Source: Clostridiales bacterium | GTDB taxonomy: Bacteria > Bacillota > Clostridia > Oscillospirales > JAAYOS01 | Length of the DNA: 53,618 nt | Assembly (NCBI GenBank): GCA_012520195.1 | Contig: JAAYOS010000064.1 | Span: 1 to 53,618, forward strand | Direction: 5' to 3' | Part shown: positions 24,787 through 33,476 of the stretch, one piece after another | How positions within the stretch are numbered: the first letter of the stretch is position 1 | How the letters are laid out: each line of letters starts with the position of its first letter | Program-made: the position numbers and the translations under genes | Notes under the pieces: model-generated | Told to the model about the DNA's origin: nothing | The model's input: only the letters and a program-made list of their open reading frames with translations | The model's database searches: none

Positions 24787-25386
24787 GTGGGAGCTTATAT
24801 CAGATTTGGCAGAACTGAAATTAGTGCCGGTTTCTTCTTTGTGCTCGCTGTCATGATGTATCTAGACACCGAGTGCATTATAATTATGTTCGTAATTTCA
24901 GCTGCAGTTCACGAGCTAGCGCATGTAATTGTAGTAAAACTAGCCGGGGGCAGCATTGATAGATTACTATTAAAGGCAACTGGAGCAGAAATCAAGTACG
25001 AGTATCCTGGTGTTAGGACAGATGCATCGGAAGTAGCTATCTGCTTGGTAGGGCCCGCTGCTAATATTCTATTAGCGGTTATTTCTGCAACCATTAACAC
25101 GCATCTACAGTCTACGGAGTTACATACATTTGCCGGAGTCAATCTAACTCTGGGTCTTTTTAACCTACTACCAGTTAAGATGTTAGATGGAGGGGGAGTA
25201 TTACGGGGACTGTGCAGGATAGTGTTTGGGAGGGAAGTTATTATATTGGATGTACTGCATTACGGGACGATTATCGTACTTCTTGCTATTTGTGTGGTGT
25301 TGGCATTGGACTACGGATTCAATCTTTCGCTCTTCCTTGTGGCAACTTGGATGATTACAGGGATTTTTCGTGAAAACCGTACATAG
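24787..25386 (+). CDS. spoIVFB: SpoIVFB-like intramembrane metalloprotease (M50)
   Basis: 199 residues with a GTG start directly after the SpoIVFA-like stop codon; CGGAGGG is 4 nt upstream. M50 proteases cleave substrates within the membrane; SpoIVFB processes pro-sigma-K in the mother cell. The zinc motif is AAVHELAHVIVV (HExxH) near residues 39-50 and the third ligand lies in NLLPVKMLDGGGVLRG (NxxPxxxLDGG). About six hydrophobic segments are present. It lacks the C-terminal CBS domain of B. subtilis SpoIVFB. Pairing with a SpoIVFA-like gene supports the sporulation role. Confidence 0.87.
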   Translation: MGAYIRFGRTEISAGFFFVLAVMMYLDTECIIIMFVISAAVHELAHVIVVKLAGGSIDRLLLKATGAEIKYEYPGVRTDASEVAICLVGPAANILLAVISATINTHLQSTELHTFAGVNLTLGLFNLLPVKMLDGGGVLRGLCRIVFGREVIILDVLHYGTIIVLLAICVVLALDYGFNLSLFLVATWMITGIFRENRT

Positions 25387-25395
25387 CGGTGGGGA

Positions 25396-25424
25396 TTGTA
25401 AAAAAAGCAGTTATGAGGTAGAAT
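25396..25424 (+). promoter_or_regulatory. Sigma-A promoter of the radical SAM/DUF2344 pair
   Basis: TTGTAA (25396-25401) and TAGAAT (25419-25424) are separated by 17 bp; the gene starts about 47 nt after the predicted transcript start. Confidence 0.55.
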
Positions 25425-25477
25425 AACCGGTGAATATATAAGTAAAGAAGTTTTTTTCGCATGAAAGTGGGACATGT

Positions 25478-27307
25478 ATGGATATAAAAATGGAACGAAT
25501 TCTAAGCAGAGTCGAGAAACCGTCACGCTATACCGGTGGTGAGTATGGTGCGTACGTTTTTGATAAATCAACTATCGATACGAGAGTTGCATTTTGCTTT
25601 CCGGATGTATACGAGATTGGTATGTCTAACCTAGGAATGAAAATTCTGTATGGATTGAACAATCAGGTGCCCGGAGTGTGGTGTGAGCGTGTGTTTGCAC
25701 CCTGGCCGGATATGGAGGCGGAAATGCGTTCTGCGGAAATTCCTCTATATGGTCTAGAGAGCGGCGATCCGATAAAGGGATTTGATCTAATATGCTTTAC
25801 ATTACAGTATGAATTGAGCTATACGAACATACTCAATATGCTTGATTTAGCCGGCTTACCCGTAAGATCACAGGACAGAGCTGACCTAACACCTATTGTT
25901 ATGGCAGGTGGAACGTGTGCATTCAATGCTGAACCTCTTGCCCCTTTTATCGATCTGTTCGTGCTTGGAGAGGGCGAGGAAGTAAACCTAGAGGTTTTGG
26001 AGTGTTACCGAAACGCAAAGAGGGATGGGCTTTCCAAAAAAGAATTTTTGAAGCTCGCTGCAAAAATCAAGGGAGTCTATGTACCTGATTTCTATGAAGT
26101 GGAATACCACGCAGATGGAACAGTAAGTTCTGTGAGAGCTGTCGAAGGAGCACCCGAGCGAGTTGAAAAGAGAATCATACAAGATTTGGACAAGGTCTAC
26201 TATCCCGAAGACACTGTTGTTCCCTCTACAGAGATAGTCCATGACCGTGTGACACTAGAGCTGTATCGCGGATGTATTAGGGGCTGTAGGTTCTGTCAAG
26301 CTGGCTACGTCTATAGACCCGTCCGAACAAAAAGTCCCGATGTGCTCATCGAACAGGGGATAAACTCATGTATGTGCACTGGATATGAGGAAATTTCGCT
26401 TTCCTCCCTCAGTACAAGCGATTACCGTGAACTCAGCAAGCTGTGCGACGGTCTTCTCGACTGGTGTGAACCGAACTATGTGAATCTGTCTCTGCCCTCT
26501 CTCAGGGCTGATAATTTCTCATTTGAACTGATGGAGAGGGTACAGAAGGTGCGCAAGAGCGGCCTTACCTTTGCGCCTGAAGCGGGCTCCCAACGGCTTA
26601 GGGATGCAATCAATAAGAATGTCAGAGAAGAGGATATCGCAAATACGTGCCGAATCGCATTTGAGGGAGGGTATAGAACTCTTAAGCTGTACTTTATGAT
26701 TGGCCTCCCAACTGAAACAGATGAAGATGTGATTGAAATCGCCCGACTAGCCGACAGAATGCTAAAACTATCTAGAGAGACATCAAAGGGTAAACGTGGT
26801 GTGAAAATTACTGTATCTGTAGCCTGCTTTGTCCCAAAGCCGCACACTCCTTTTCAGTGGGATGCCCAGAATACCATTGAGGAGTTTGAAAGAAAGCAAC
26901 GGCTACTGCGTCAGCACATGCCGAAAGCCATAAATTTCTCATGGCACGATCCGCAAACGAGCTTTTTAGAAGCAGTATTTGCTAGGGGCGACCGCCTACT
27001 AGCAGATGTCCTTGAAGAGGCTTGGCGCTTAGGGTGCAAGTTTGACGGCTGGAATGAGCACTTCTCAATTGAGAAATGGAGAAAGGCATTTGAAAACACC
27101 CAGGTCGATCCGGAGTTCTATGCTTTTCGTGAACGGGAAGAGGATGAAGTGTTGCCATGGGATCACCTCAGCAGTGGTGTGTTGAAAAGACACCTCCTTT
27201 CTGAGCGTGAGGCGGCTTATAGGTCCGAGATCACCCCAGATTGCCGTATGAATTGTACAGGTTGCGGTGCGAATTTAATGTTGGATGGTGGTGTGTGCAA
27301 TGCGTAA
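25478..27307 (+). CDS. B12-binding-domain radical SAM protein (YgiQ-like, TIGR03960 type)
   Basis: 609 residues, ATG at 25478. An N-terminal B12-binding-like domain (FPDVYEIGMSNLGMKILYGL) is followed by a radical SAM core with the cluster motif in YRGCIRGCRFCQAGY (CxxxCxxC) and a C-terminal cysteine cluster (CRMNCTGCGANL). Such proteins are typically encoded next to a DUF2344 gene, and often RNase G and rplU, in Clostridia; the DUF2344 gene follows here with an 8-bp overlap while RNase G is absent. The substrate is unknown; tRNA or ribosome-related modification has been a common guess because of the usual neighbours. Confidence 0.9.
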   Translation: MDIKMERILSRVEKPSRYTGGEYGAYVFDKSTIDTRVAFCFPDVYEIGMSNLGMKILYGLNNQVPGVWCERVFAPWPDMEAEMRSAEIPLYGLESGDPIKGFDLICFTLQYELSYTNILNMLDLAGLPVRSQDRADLTPIVMAGGTCAFNAEPLAPFIDLFVLGEGEEVNLEVLECYRNAKRDGLSKKEFLKLAAKIKGVYVPDFYEVEYHADGTVSSVRAVEGAPERVEKRIIQDLDKVYYPEDTVVPSTEIVHDRVTLELYRGCIRGCRFCQAGYVYRPVRTKSPDVLIEQGINSCMCTGYEEISLSSLSTSDYRELSKLCDGLLDWCEPNYVNLSLPSLRADNFSFELMERVQKVRKSGLTFAPEAGSQRLRDAINKNVREEDIANTCRIAFEGGYRTLKLYFMIGLPTETDEDVIEIARLADRMLKLSRETSKGKRGVKITVSVACFVPKPHTPFQWDAQNTIEEFERKQRLLRQHMPKAINFSWHDPQTSFLEAVFARGDRLLADVLEEAWRLGCKFDGWNEHFSIEKWRKAFENTQVDPEFYAFREREEDEVLPWDHLSSGVLKRHLLSEREAAYRSEITPDCRMNCTGCGANLMLDGGVCNA

Positions 27308-27959
27308 TCTCCGTTTTGTCTTTGAGAAGAAAGGCCGGGCTGCTTATCTGTCTCATCTGGATGTTATGAGAACATTTTCGAGAAGCTTTCACCGTGCCGA
27401 AATACCCCTTCGTTATACTGAAGGTTTCAACCCCCATCCTTTCATTTCTATAGCACATCCTTTATCAGTTGGAGTTACGGGAAGCCGTGAAATACTAGAC
27501 TGTGATGTATTGACTGACGATGCTAATCTAATCGAAAGGGTAAATAAATATCTTCCTGAAGGCCTTAAGACTGTGCAGCTCAGTGATGCAACAAGAAAGG
27601 TCAATGAGATTGCATTTGCCAAGTACCAACTAACACTGTACTACGATAACAGAGATCGTTTGCTGGCCGCAGAATGGCTTTCCTCTCTATTTGAAAAGTC
27701 CTATATCCCGGTCATGAAAAAAAGCAAGAGAGGAATGGTAGAGATCAATCTTGCTGAGAGCATTGACAAACTGAAAATTGATGTTGTTGATGATGCTTTC
27801 GGAGACGAATTGAAGCTGTCGGTACTTATTAAGGCTAGTCCTGCCCCTCTTAATCCGAGATATTTGATTGAGTCCATCGTTGAAGACGACCTGAGACCTG
27901 ACTTTGTAAGATACCACAGGGAAGGGTTCCTTGATATGCAGAAGCAGTCGTTCGTATAG
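27300..27959 (+). CDS. DUF2344 (TIGR03936) radical SAM-associated protein
   Basis: 219 residues from the ATG at 27300, giving the family start MRNLRFVFEKKGRAAYLSHL. An ATG five codons upstream is an alternative. The family is found beside or fused to TIGR03960 radical SAM proteins and is thought to assist them; no catalytic motif is known to me. The overlap with the upstream gene implies coupled translation and a shared complex. Confidence 0.9.
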   Translation: MRNLRFVFEKKGRAAYLSHLDVMRTFSRSFHRAEIPLRYTEGFNPHPFISIAHPLSVGVTGSREILDCDVLTDDANLIERVNKYLPEGLKTVQLSDATRKVNEIAFAKYQLTLYYDNRDRLLAAEWLSSLFEKSYIPVMKKSKRGMVEINLAESIDKLKIDVVDDAFGDELKLSVLIKASPAPLNPRYLIESIVEDDLRPDFVRYHREGFLDMQKQSFV

Positions 27960-28146
27960 TATCCTTATTGCAGTATCTTTAATACAGAGTCATTAATGCA
28001 GAGCCTTTATACAGTATCTTTCATATAGTACCTAAAGAAATGACGATTAATGGCGAAATGAAATAACGATCATTAGCGAGCCATAACGATGACTCCGGTT
28101 ATATTCTACCGGGTATAAGGTTAAGCCTACAGGGTATACAGAGAAT

Positions 28147-28172
28147 GAGCGGCGCAACCATTTGCGCCGCTC
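28147..28172. repeat. 11-bp perfect inverted repeat, possible terminator without T tract
   Basis: GAGCGGCGCAA (28147-28157) and TTGCGCCGCTC (28162-28172) enclose a 4-nt loop. Neither strand has a T run after the stem (plus side AAAAAGTATGTTTT), so it may only partly terminate the convergent DUF2344 and monooxygenase transcripts. The bases from 27960 to 28146 before it contain no gene, only loose repeats of CAGTATCTTT-like words. Confidence 0.55.
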
Positions 28173-28217
28173 AAAAAGTATGTTTTGCTCTCGATCCTTC
28201 TGTATCGCGCTGATTCT

Positions 28218-28269
28218 AAGGATATCTCAAAGAGGATTATCTCAAAAGGATATCTCAAAGAGGATTATC
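28218..28269. repeat. 28-bp tandem duplication across the monooxygenase stop codon
   Basis: A 24-bp sequence (28218-28241) recurs exactly at 28246-28269, a 28-bp period. The second copy includes the last codons and stop (28265) of the minus-strand monooxygenase-like gene, so the duplication arose at the 3' end of that gene. Confidence 0.9.
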
Positions 28270-28546
28270 GCTCGATTAGAACTGTCGTAGTGTTTCCCTC
28301 AAAGAACGGTAGTAACTGTGGAATAAACTTTTGGAAGGTAGGGCTGTCCAAGTGTTTTTCTGCTTCAGCCTCTGTGTTCCAACGAACAATGTTGACTACA
28401 TTCGTATCACTATTTATGTCCTCGTAGACTCTAGCTTCAATCGCACCTTCGTCAGCAACAAGTGCTTCACAGAATTTTTTACTAATGAGAATATATTCCT
28501 CTTTGGTACCACTCTTAATCTTGTTTGATATGATTTGTGTTATCAA
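28265..28546 (-). CDS. Antibiotic biosynthesis monooxygenase (ABM)-domain protein
   Basis: 93 residues, TTG start at 28546 with AGGAGG 8 nt upstream. The ABM/YgiN fold is a small ferredoxin-like dimer that acts as a cofactor-free quinol monooxygenase or, in some members, a heme or signalling protein. The pattern IVRWNTEAEAEKHLDSPTFQ and the C-terminal FF segment fit the family. No pathway genes are adjacent. It stands alone in a repeat-rich region: a duplication covers its 3' end and an 18-bp tandem repeat lies in its leader. Confidence 0.8.
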   Translation of the reverse strand: MITQIISNKIKSGTKEEYILISKKFCEALVADEGAIEARVYEDINSDTNVVNIVRWNTEAEAEKHLDSPTFQKFIPQLLPFFEGNTTTVLIER

Positions 28547-28603
28547 TGGTTATTCCTCCTTACGTCGTCTGGTTATTGACAGAAATCTTTAGTACTCGAG
28601 AAG

Positions 28604-28691
28604 ACATCAGCACTGAAAAAACATCAGCACTGGAAAAAGCATTAGCACTGGAAAAAACATCAGCATGTGAGAAAACATTAGCGCTGGAAAG
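28604..28691. repeat. Five-unit 18-bp minisatellite in the monooxygenase leader
   Basis: Five units of 17-18 bp (28604-28620, 28621-28638, 28639-28656, 28657-28674, 28675-28691) share the pattern ACATCAGCACTGGAAAAA with one to five changes. It is non-coding on the minus-strand transcript and lies between promoter and start codon. A short plus-strand ORF through it is an accident of the repeat. Confidence 0.9.
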
Positions 28692-28721
28692 AATCAATTC
28701 CGGTTTTTGTCATCTTAACAG

Positions 28722-28749
28722 ATTATACAGGATTACTAATAAAACTCAA
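28722..28749 (-). promoter_or_regulatory. Sigma-A promoter of the monooxygenase-like gene
   Basis: On the minus strand TTGAGT (28749-28744) and a perfect TATAAT (28727-28722) are separated by 16 bp. The transcript would begin near 28715 and carry the 18-bp tandem repeats in a leader of about 170 nt. Confidence 0.6.
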
Positions 28750-28789
28750 GGCATTGTTGTAGTCTCGCCGCTCAAATAATAGTTGTGCC

Positions 28790-29310
28790 CGTATAATGAT
28801 GGCGTCCTGAGCTTAAGATAGCAAGCGTTTAGGCAAGTTATTTGACACATTAACCTTAACCGAATGAATTTACACACAATAATGGACCTGACACTTTTTT
28901 CGTGTTTTATGCGCATAATCTTGAGTTGTGTGTGGTTTTCCTTCTGATAATATCTCATACGCCGCATATTTATCTCATCAATGTGATTTTTTCACGCTTG
29001 AATTCACACAATACTTCGATTTTTGCACCAATTTTTCATTATATGTGGTAATGTATATAACATCCCTTATAACATCTCTCAACCGCTGCTTGGTAGGGAG
29101 TGGATTTTAACTTTTACAATTATGGACCAATTACAATTAAAGCATACTAACAGCTAAGGCATAATTATAGCGAACATGGGCCTTACGGGTTTTGCTCTTT
29201 TAATCGACATGTTTTTGTGGTATACTGTTTTGTGTTATATAACCATGACGTGTATCTGAGAAACCGCATACACATCCAGTTGAAACCGTTACGATTTTGG
29301 GGGTTTACGA
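28790..29310. other. AT-rich intergenic stretch without recognised gene
   Basis: About 520 bp with stop codons in all frames and no convincing ORF, RNA gene or riboswitch. A TATACT at 29221-29226 may be the -10 box for rlmB, without a good -35. It may be decayed sequence. Confidence 0.5.
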
Positions 29311-30078
29311 ATGGAAATCGAGAAAGGTGACGTATCCGCTGACGGTATTATTGAGGGGCGCAACCCTGTTATTGAAGCACTGAAAGCCGGGCGAAAGATA
29401 GATAAGCTATTTGTCATTCAGGACACAAAAAGTTCACTGATGCGTGAGATAGTAAACAGGGCAAAGGAATCAGGCGCTGTTATTGTCGAAACCGACCGAA
29501 AGAGACTCGATAAAATGAGTGTCACAAGAGCGCATCAGGGAGTTATCGCATACACTCCGATAAGAGAGTACTCGACAATCGAGGAGGTTTATGAAAGTAG
29601 CCGCAGTAAGGATAAACCCCTTCTCCTTATGGTCTGTGACCACATTGAGGACCCAAACAATTTGGGTGCGATCATTCGAACTGCTGAGGCCTCTGGTGCT
29701 GATGCAGTGATTATCCCCAAGCGTCGCTCTGCAGGGCTTACAGCTGCTGTCTCTAAGGCATCGGCTGGTGCACTGGAGCACATGAAGATTGTGCGTGTGA
29801 GCAATATAGCCGGGTTTTTGAGAAAGATCAAGCAGGACGGTGTCTGGATATTCGGGCTGGATATGGACGGAGATAGGACGATTTATAACGCCGACTTTAC
29901 ACTTCCGGCAGCTATAGTCGTCGGATCTGAAGGGGCAGGTATAAGCAGAACAGCACTGAGCGAGTGTGATTTTATTACGTCAATTCCTATTATCGGTACA
30001 GTTTCATCACTCAATGCCTCTACAGCAACGGCAATTGTTCTATATGAGGCGTTAAGACAGAGGATGACTAACAAATAA
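29311..30078 (+). CDS. rlmB: 23S rRNA 2'-O-methyltransferase RlmB (TrmH/SpoU family)
   Basis: 255 residues, ATG with TTGGGGG upstream. The SPOUT-family enzyme methylates the ribose of a conserved guanosine in 23S rRNA. The N-terminal substrate-binding part contains GIIEGRNPVIEAL; the trefoil-knot catalytic domain has DHIEDPNNLGAIIRTAEASG, VVGSEGAGISRTAL and PIIGTVSSLNASTATAIVLY. The usual neighbours (cysS, mrnC) are absent. Confidence 0.94.
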   Translation: MEIEKGDVSADGIIEGRNPVIEALKAGRKIDKLFVIQDTKSSLMREIVNRAKESGAVIVETDRKRLDKMSVTRAHQGVIAYTPIREYSTIEEVYESSRSKDKPLLLMVCDHIEDPNNLGAIIRTAEASGADAVIIPKRRSAGLTAAVSKASAGALEHMKIVRVSNIAGFLRKIKQDGVWIFGLDMDGDRTIYNADFTLPAAIVVGSEGAGISRTALSECDFITSIPIIGTVSSLNASTATAIVLYEALRQRMTNK

Positions 30079-30107
30079 GCATGTAGATAAAGATATATAT
30101 TTATTAG

Positions 30108-30137
30108 GACACATTAAGACACATTAAGACATATCAA
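30108..30137. repeat. 10-bp tandem repeat upstream of the pseudo-ATPase gene
   Basis: GACACATTAA occurs at 30108-30117 and 30118-30127, followed by the related GACATATCAA at 30128-30137. The 10-bp period places copies on one face of the helix; the gene start is 60 bp downstream. Confidence 0.7.
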
Positions 30138-30196
30138 GATATTTAGATAGTGAACAGCATTGGACTGTATTAAATTTTCGGCAATGGGTGAGACGG

Positions 30197-32707
30197 ATGT
30201 CTGAGAAAAACAACAAATACCATATGGATAAGGGATTTGATGAAGGACTAAATTCTCTTGATGCTTTTGGTAGTGATTTTTTTGACACAGTGAGCTCAGA
30301 GACTGTGTCGGTCGATTCATCAGAGCTTCTAATCGATGAGATACTCAGAGAGTTCGGTTCTCAGGAGAGCAGACACAGCCAACAAATCGACTCTATCGAT
30401 GATGAGGTTGCCAATATACTAAAGTCTGTTCGGCTGAGTTTAGAAGAGGAGATGGCCGAAACTTCTGAAGGTGTATTAGACGACGTCGAGAGTATATCGG
30501 AGACTCCTGTCCACAGAGATAGTGGAAAGGGGTCCGAACCGTTTGTAGAGAAAATTGCCGTCAATGAAGCATTGCAGCCACCTGCGGACGACGGCGAAAC
30601 TTTGGAAAATAGTGCACCTGCACAGAAGGTAAAGGTAATCTCGGAGGGTGACAGTAGTCCCATATTCGGGGATGATTTCGCAAAGTACTTCGGCCCAAAC
30701 GCAGGACTCGCCGCAGAGATAGAGATATTCGAACATGAGGACGAGATTCATGACGATGGCGGTAAAAGTCGGACGCTGTTCAGAAGAAGGCGTAAAGAGA
30801 AGAAAAATAAACACTCCCTTGATGAAGGAGTGGAATACATAAACTCAGACACCATCGATGCGAATACGTCAAAAATGGATACCATCGTTCCCGATCTTGA
30901 TGCAACTTCCCCCGATTTCGATGCAACCGGAGATGAGTCACCAAGTGTTGGCACAAGGAGAAAACGCTGGCGAAGAAGTAGAGTAGCCGAACAAGACGAA
31001 GTCTCCGATGGAGAGTTAGATCCAGATTTCGGGACTGAAGATTTTGAAGAGATTTCCGATATAGATCCTGAAGAAGCAGCAAAGGCCATTATTGAAGATA
31101 TGGGACTAATCAGGGTAAAGCTGTTTTTTGGTGCTATTCTCTGTGCAGTACTGCTTTACTTGAATATCGCCCCGAGAGCAGGCCTTTTCCTACCGAAATC
31201 GCTCTCATATGTGTCAAACCCGGGTGTATATCTTTTTATATGTGCATGCCTCCTTATATTCATAATGATTATGTGCATAAAAACTGTTGCAATAGGTATA
31301 AGAGACTTCCTACTCCTCAAACCTAACATGGAGTCAGTTGTGGCGCTTTCTTGTGTGTTATCAATTGCCCATACAATAAGCATTTTACTCATGCCACAAT
31401 GGGAGGGCTATTACCCATATACTGCTGTCAGTGCAACATCATTGATGTTTGCGGAGTACGCACGGTATAAGTCGCAGACAGCACGCGTTAGGACCTATAA
31501 GGCGGTTTCGGCGATGTCGCGGCCATACCTTGTGTCCTGTGAGAACAGTATCTATTCGGGACAGGATGCCGCTGTTAAGTACAGAGTAGCGGAACCTCTC
31601 TACTTTGTTCACCAGACCGAGAGGAAGGACATGGCGACCAAGGTGTGGACGTATGCGGCACCGTTAGTAATAGTGCTTTCTATTGTGTGTGCAGCCGTAT
31701 CTTCGATTGGTAAAGGTCAATCACATCGTTTTATATGGGCATTATCTGCGATGATGACAGTAGCCGCACCATTTTCTATATGTCTATCGTACAGCCTCCC
31801 TTTCTCTAAAACCGCAAGGTCTTTAGGATTGATGGGGCATGCGGTTGCTGGATGGAGCGCTGCCGAAGAGATGTCATCCATTGACAGCGTAATAATATCA
31901 GATACCGATCTATTTCCGCCGGGAAGCATAGTACTAAACGGACTAAAAATATATGGTGGTTACGCAGTAGATAAAGTTATATCATACTCAGCCAGTCTTA
32001 TTGCGGCATCTCACTCAGGTGCAACAAAACCTTTCCTTGATTTACTACATGACCAGGCCGCAACTCAGCATAAGGTAATTGGTTTCCAATACTACGAGAA
32101 CGGGGGTATCGGCGGTGAAATCGGAGGGGAGAGCGTCATAGCCGGTAACGCCACCTTCATGTTAAGGACGGGTATTCGGATACCTAGGGATGTAAGTGTT
32201 AAGAACGCCATATACATAGCTATAAACCATGAACTGGCAGGAATATTTGCAGTTAACTATAATGCTAATACTGGGATAAAAAAGGCCCTGAACATGCTCA
32301 TAAAAAATGGACTGAACCCAGTCCTTGCAATCCGAGATTTCAATATTACACCTGCAATGTTAGAATCAAAGTTTAACATTTCGTCTGACATAGCGGATTA
32401 TCCCCCGATTGAGGATCGTCTGTCACTTTCCAATCCCGACCGTATTTACACTTCAAAGCCTCTTGCGGCGATTGGAAGAGAAGGCCTCACACATTATGCG
32501 GAGAGCATCGTGCTTGCTAGAAACCTAAAGAGAGCAACTCGGATTAGTATTGGTATTACACTTGCGAGTATCATTATAGGCATGCTGCTAATGTTTTATC
32601 TGTTGTACTCCCATTCGCCTGTACAGGCATCGCCGTTTAACCTGCTGCTGTACATGGCATTCTGGTTAATTCCCAACCTGATTGCGGCTAGATGGGCCAA
32701 AATGTAG
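30197..32707 (+). CDS. Catalytically degenerate P1B-type ATPase homologue with long acidic N-terminus
   Basis: 836 residues from the ATG at 30197 (GGGTGA 4 nt upstream; a GTG three codons earlier is possible). Residues 1 to about 300 are polar, acidic and probably disordered. From about 305 the layout follows heavy-metal P-type ATPases: paired helices, a LLKPNMESVVALSC block like the usual GNMDTLVAL, an FAEYARYKSQ helix, then helices ending in AAPFS (523-527) where CPC is expected. The phosphorylation motif DKTG is DTDL (569-572), the AGNATFMLRTG block matches the nucleotide domain, TGD is replaced by AIRDFN, and GDGxNDxP is missing. The actuator domain is almost absent. It should bind but not pump; function unknown. 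Confidence 0.8.
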   Translation: MSEKNNKYHMDKGFDEGLNSLDAFGSDFFDTVSSETVSVDSSELLIDEILREFGSQESRHSQQIDSIDDEVANILKSVRLSLEEEMAETSEGVLDDVESISETPVHRDSGKGSEPFVEKIAVNEALQPPADDGETLENSAPAQKVKVISEGDSSPIFGDDFAKYFGPNAGLAAEIEIFEHEDEIHDDGGKSRTLFRRRRKEKKNKHSLDEGVEYINSDTIDANTSKMDTIVPDLDATSPDFDATGDESPSVGTRRKRWRRSRVAEQDEVSDGELDPDFGTEDFEEISDIDPEEAAKAIIEDMGLIRVKLFFGAILCAVLLYLNIAPRAGLFLPKSLSYVSNPGVYLFICACLLIFIMIMCIKTVAIGIRDFLLLKPNMESVVALSCVLSIAHTISILLMPQWEGYYPYTAVSATSLMFAEYARYKSQTARVRTYKAVSAMSRPYLVSCENSIYSGQDAAVKYRVAEPLYFVHQTERKDMATKVWTYAAPLVIVLSIVCAAVSSIGKGQSHRFIWALSAMMTVAAPFSICLSYSLPFSKTARSLGLMGHAVAGWSAAEEMSSIDSVIISDTDLFPPGSIVLNGLKIYGGYAVDKVISYSASLIAASHSGATKPFLDLLHDQAATQHKVIGFQYYENGGIGGEIGGESVIAGNATFMLRTGIRIPRDVSVKNAIYIAINHELAGIFAVNYNANTGIKKALNMLIKNGLNPVLAIRDFNITPAMLESKFNISSDIADYPPIEDRLSLSNPDRIYTSKPLAAIGREGLTHYAESIVLARNLKRATRISIGITLASIIIGMLLMFYLLYSHSPVQASPFNLLLYMAFWLIPNLIAARWAKM

Positions 32708-33373
32708 TCAGAGAATGTACTTCAGCAGTGCCAAAACTGCGAGATGCGCAGGATAGTATACGTAAAAGAAATATCTGGGGCCCTCTCCCTTCTTGCCGTT
32801 ATAGAGCGATAGAAGGGGGAGGGCTCCAATTGTTGCAGCTTCAATAAGAAAAGTAAAGTCTCTACTCGCGATGGCAGTCAGGGCGTACGAGAAAAGCTGC
32901 ACAAATACAGTAACTATAAATGCCACAGCCTGACGTTTGAAATTATTGCGAAATCTATAGAATACAAGCACATACAAAACGCCAAAGACGGCCCAGTCAC
33001 AGAATAGGGAGAGGTATAGAAGAGAAAGACCAAGTAGTAATCTTAGGTGCCTCTGGAGCTGGCTCTGTTCAATCGAGATAATTAAAACTGCTATTGCCAA
33101 GGTAAACATTATATTAAGGTTTGTCGATTTGAACGTGACCATAAATGGAACTTGTGATATTGAAGCAAAGATTAGTAACCTTAGCAAATACCTCTTGACG
33201 CTCCGTGTGTATTTGTATCCTTCAGCAACAAAAAACGCCATTATGGGCATTGTAAGTCTTCCAATCAGACGCATCCAGAGCTCCGTTGGAAAAAAGACAG
33301 CTGCTATGTGATCAACTGTCATTGCAGCGATAGCTATAATCTTAAGAGAGAATCCGTCCAGCTTTTGCTTCAT
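32708..33373 (-). CDS. TraX-family polytopic membrane protein
   Basis: 221 residues on the minus strand, ATG with AAGGTG upstream. The TraX family (named after the F-pilin acetyltransferase) shows LKIIAIAAMTVDHIAAVFFP at the N-terminus and RLIGRLTMPIMAFFVAEGYK; about eight hydrophobic segments follow and HLAVLALLKYIL closes the protein. In Firmicutes the role is unknown and probably acyl transfer to a surface molecule. Its stop codon directly abuts that of the convergent pseudo-ATPase gene. Confidence 0.9.
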   Translation of the reverse strand: MKQKLDGFSLKIIAIAAMTVDHIAAVFFPTELWMRLIGRLTMPIMAFFVAEGYKYTRSVKRYLLRLLIFASISQVPFMVTFKSTNLNIMFTLAIAVLIISIEQSQLQRHLRLLLGLSLLYLSLFCDWAVFGVLYVLVFYRFRNNFKRQAVAFIVTVFVQLFSYALTAIASRDFTFLIEAATIGALPLLSLYNGKKGEGPRYFFYVYYPAHLAVLALLKYIL

Positions 33374-33476
33374 ATGCGCACCTTCAAAAATCAGAGAGAT
33401 ATGTCTCCTAAATAATAACTATTATTACATCAGAAAGCAATACCCTATATAACTATCGGAACCCAGCTGTGGCTCT

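Noticed and set aside
28604-28691. Possible CRISPR array
   Set aside because: The repeats are contiguous 18-bp units without spacers and no cas gene is present; it is a minisatellite.
28537-28779. 80-codon plus-strand ORF with EKTSALEKALAL-like repeats
   Set aside because: It is produced by the 18-bp tandem repeat, whose length is a multiple of three; it has no ribosome site suited to its start and overlaps the leader of the minus-strand monooxygenase-like gene.
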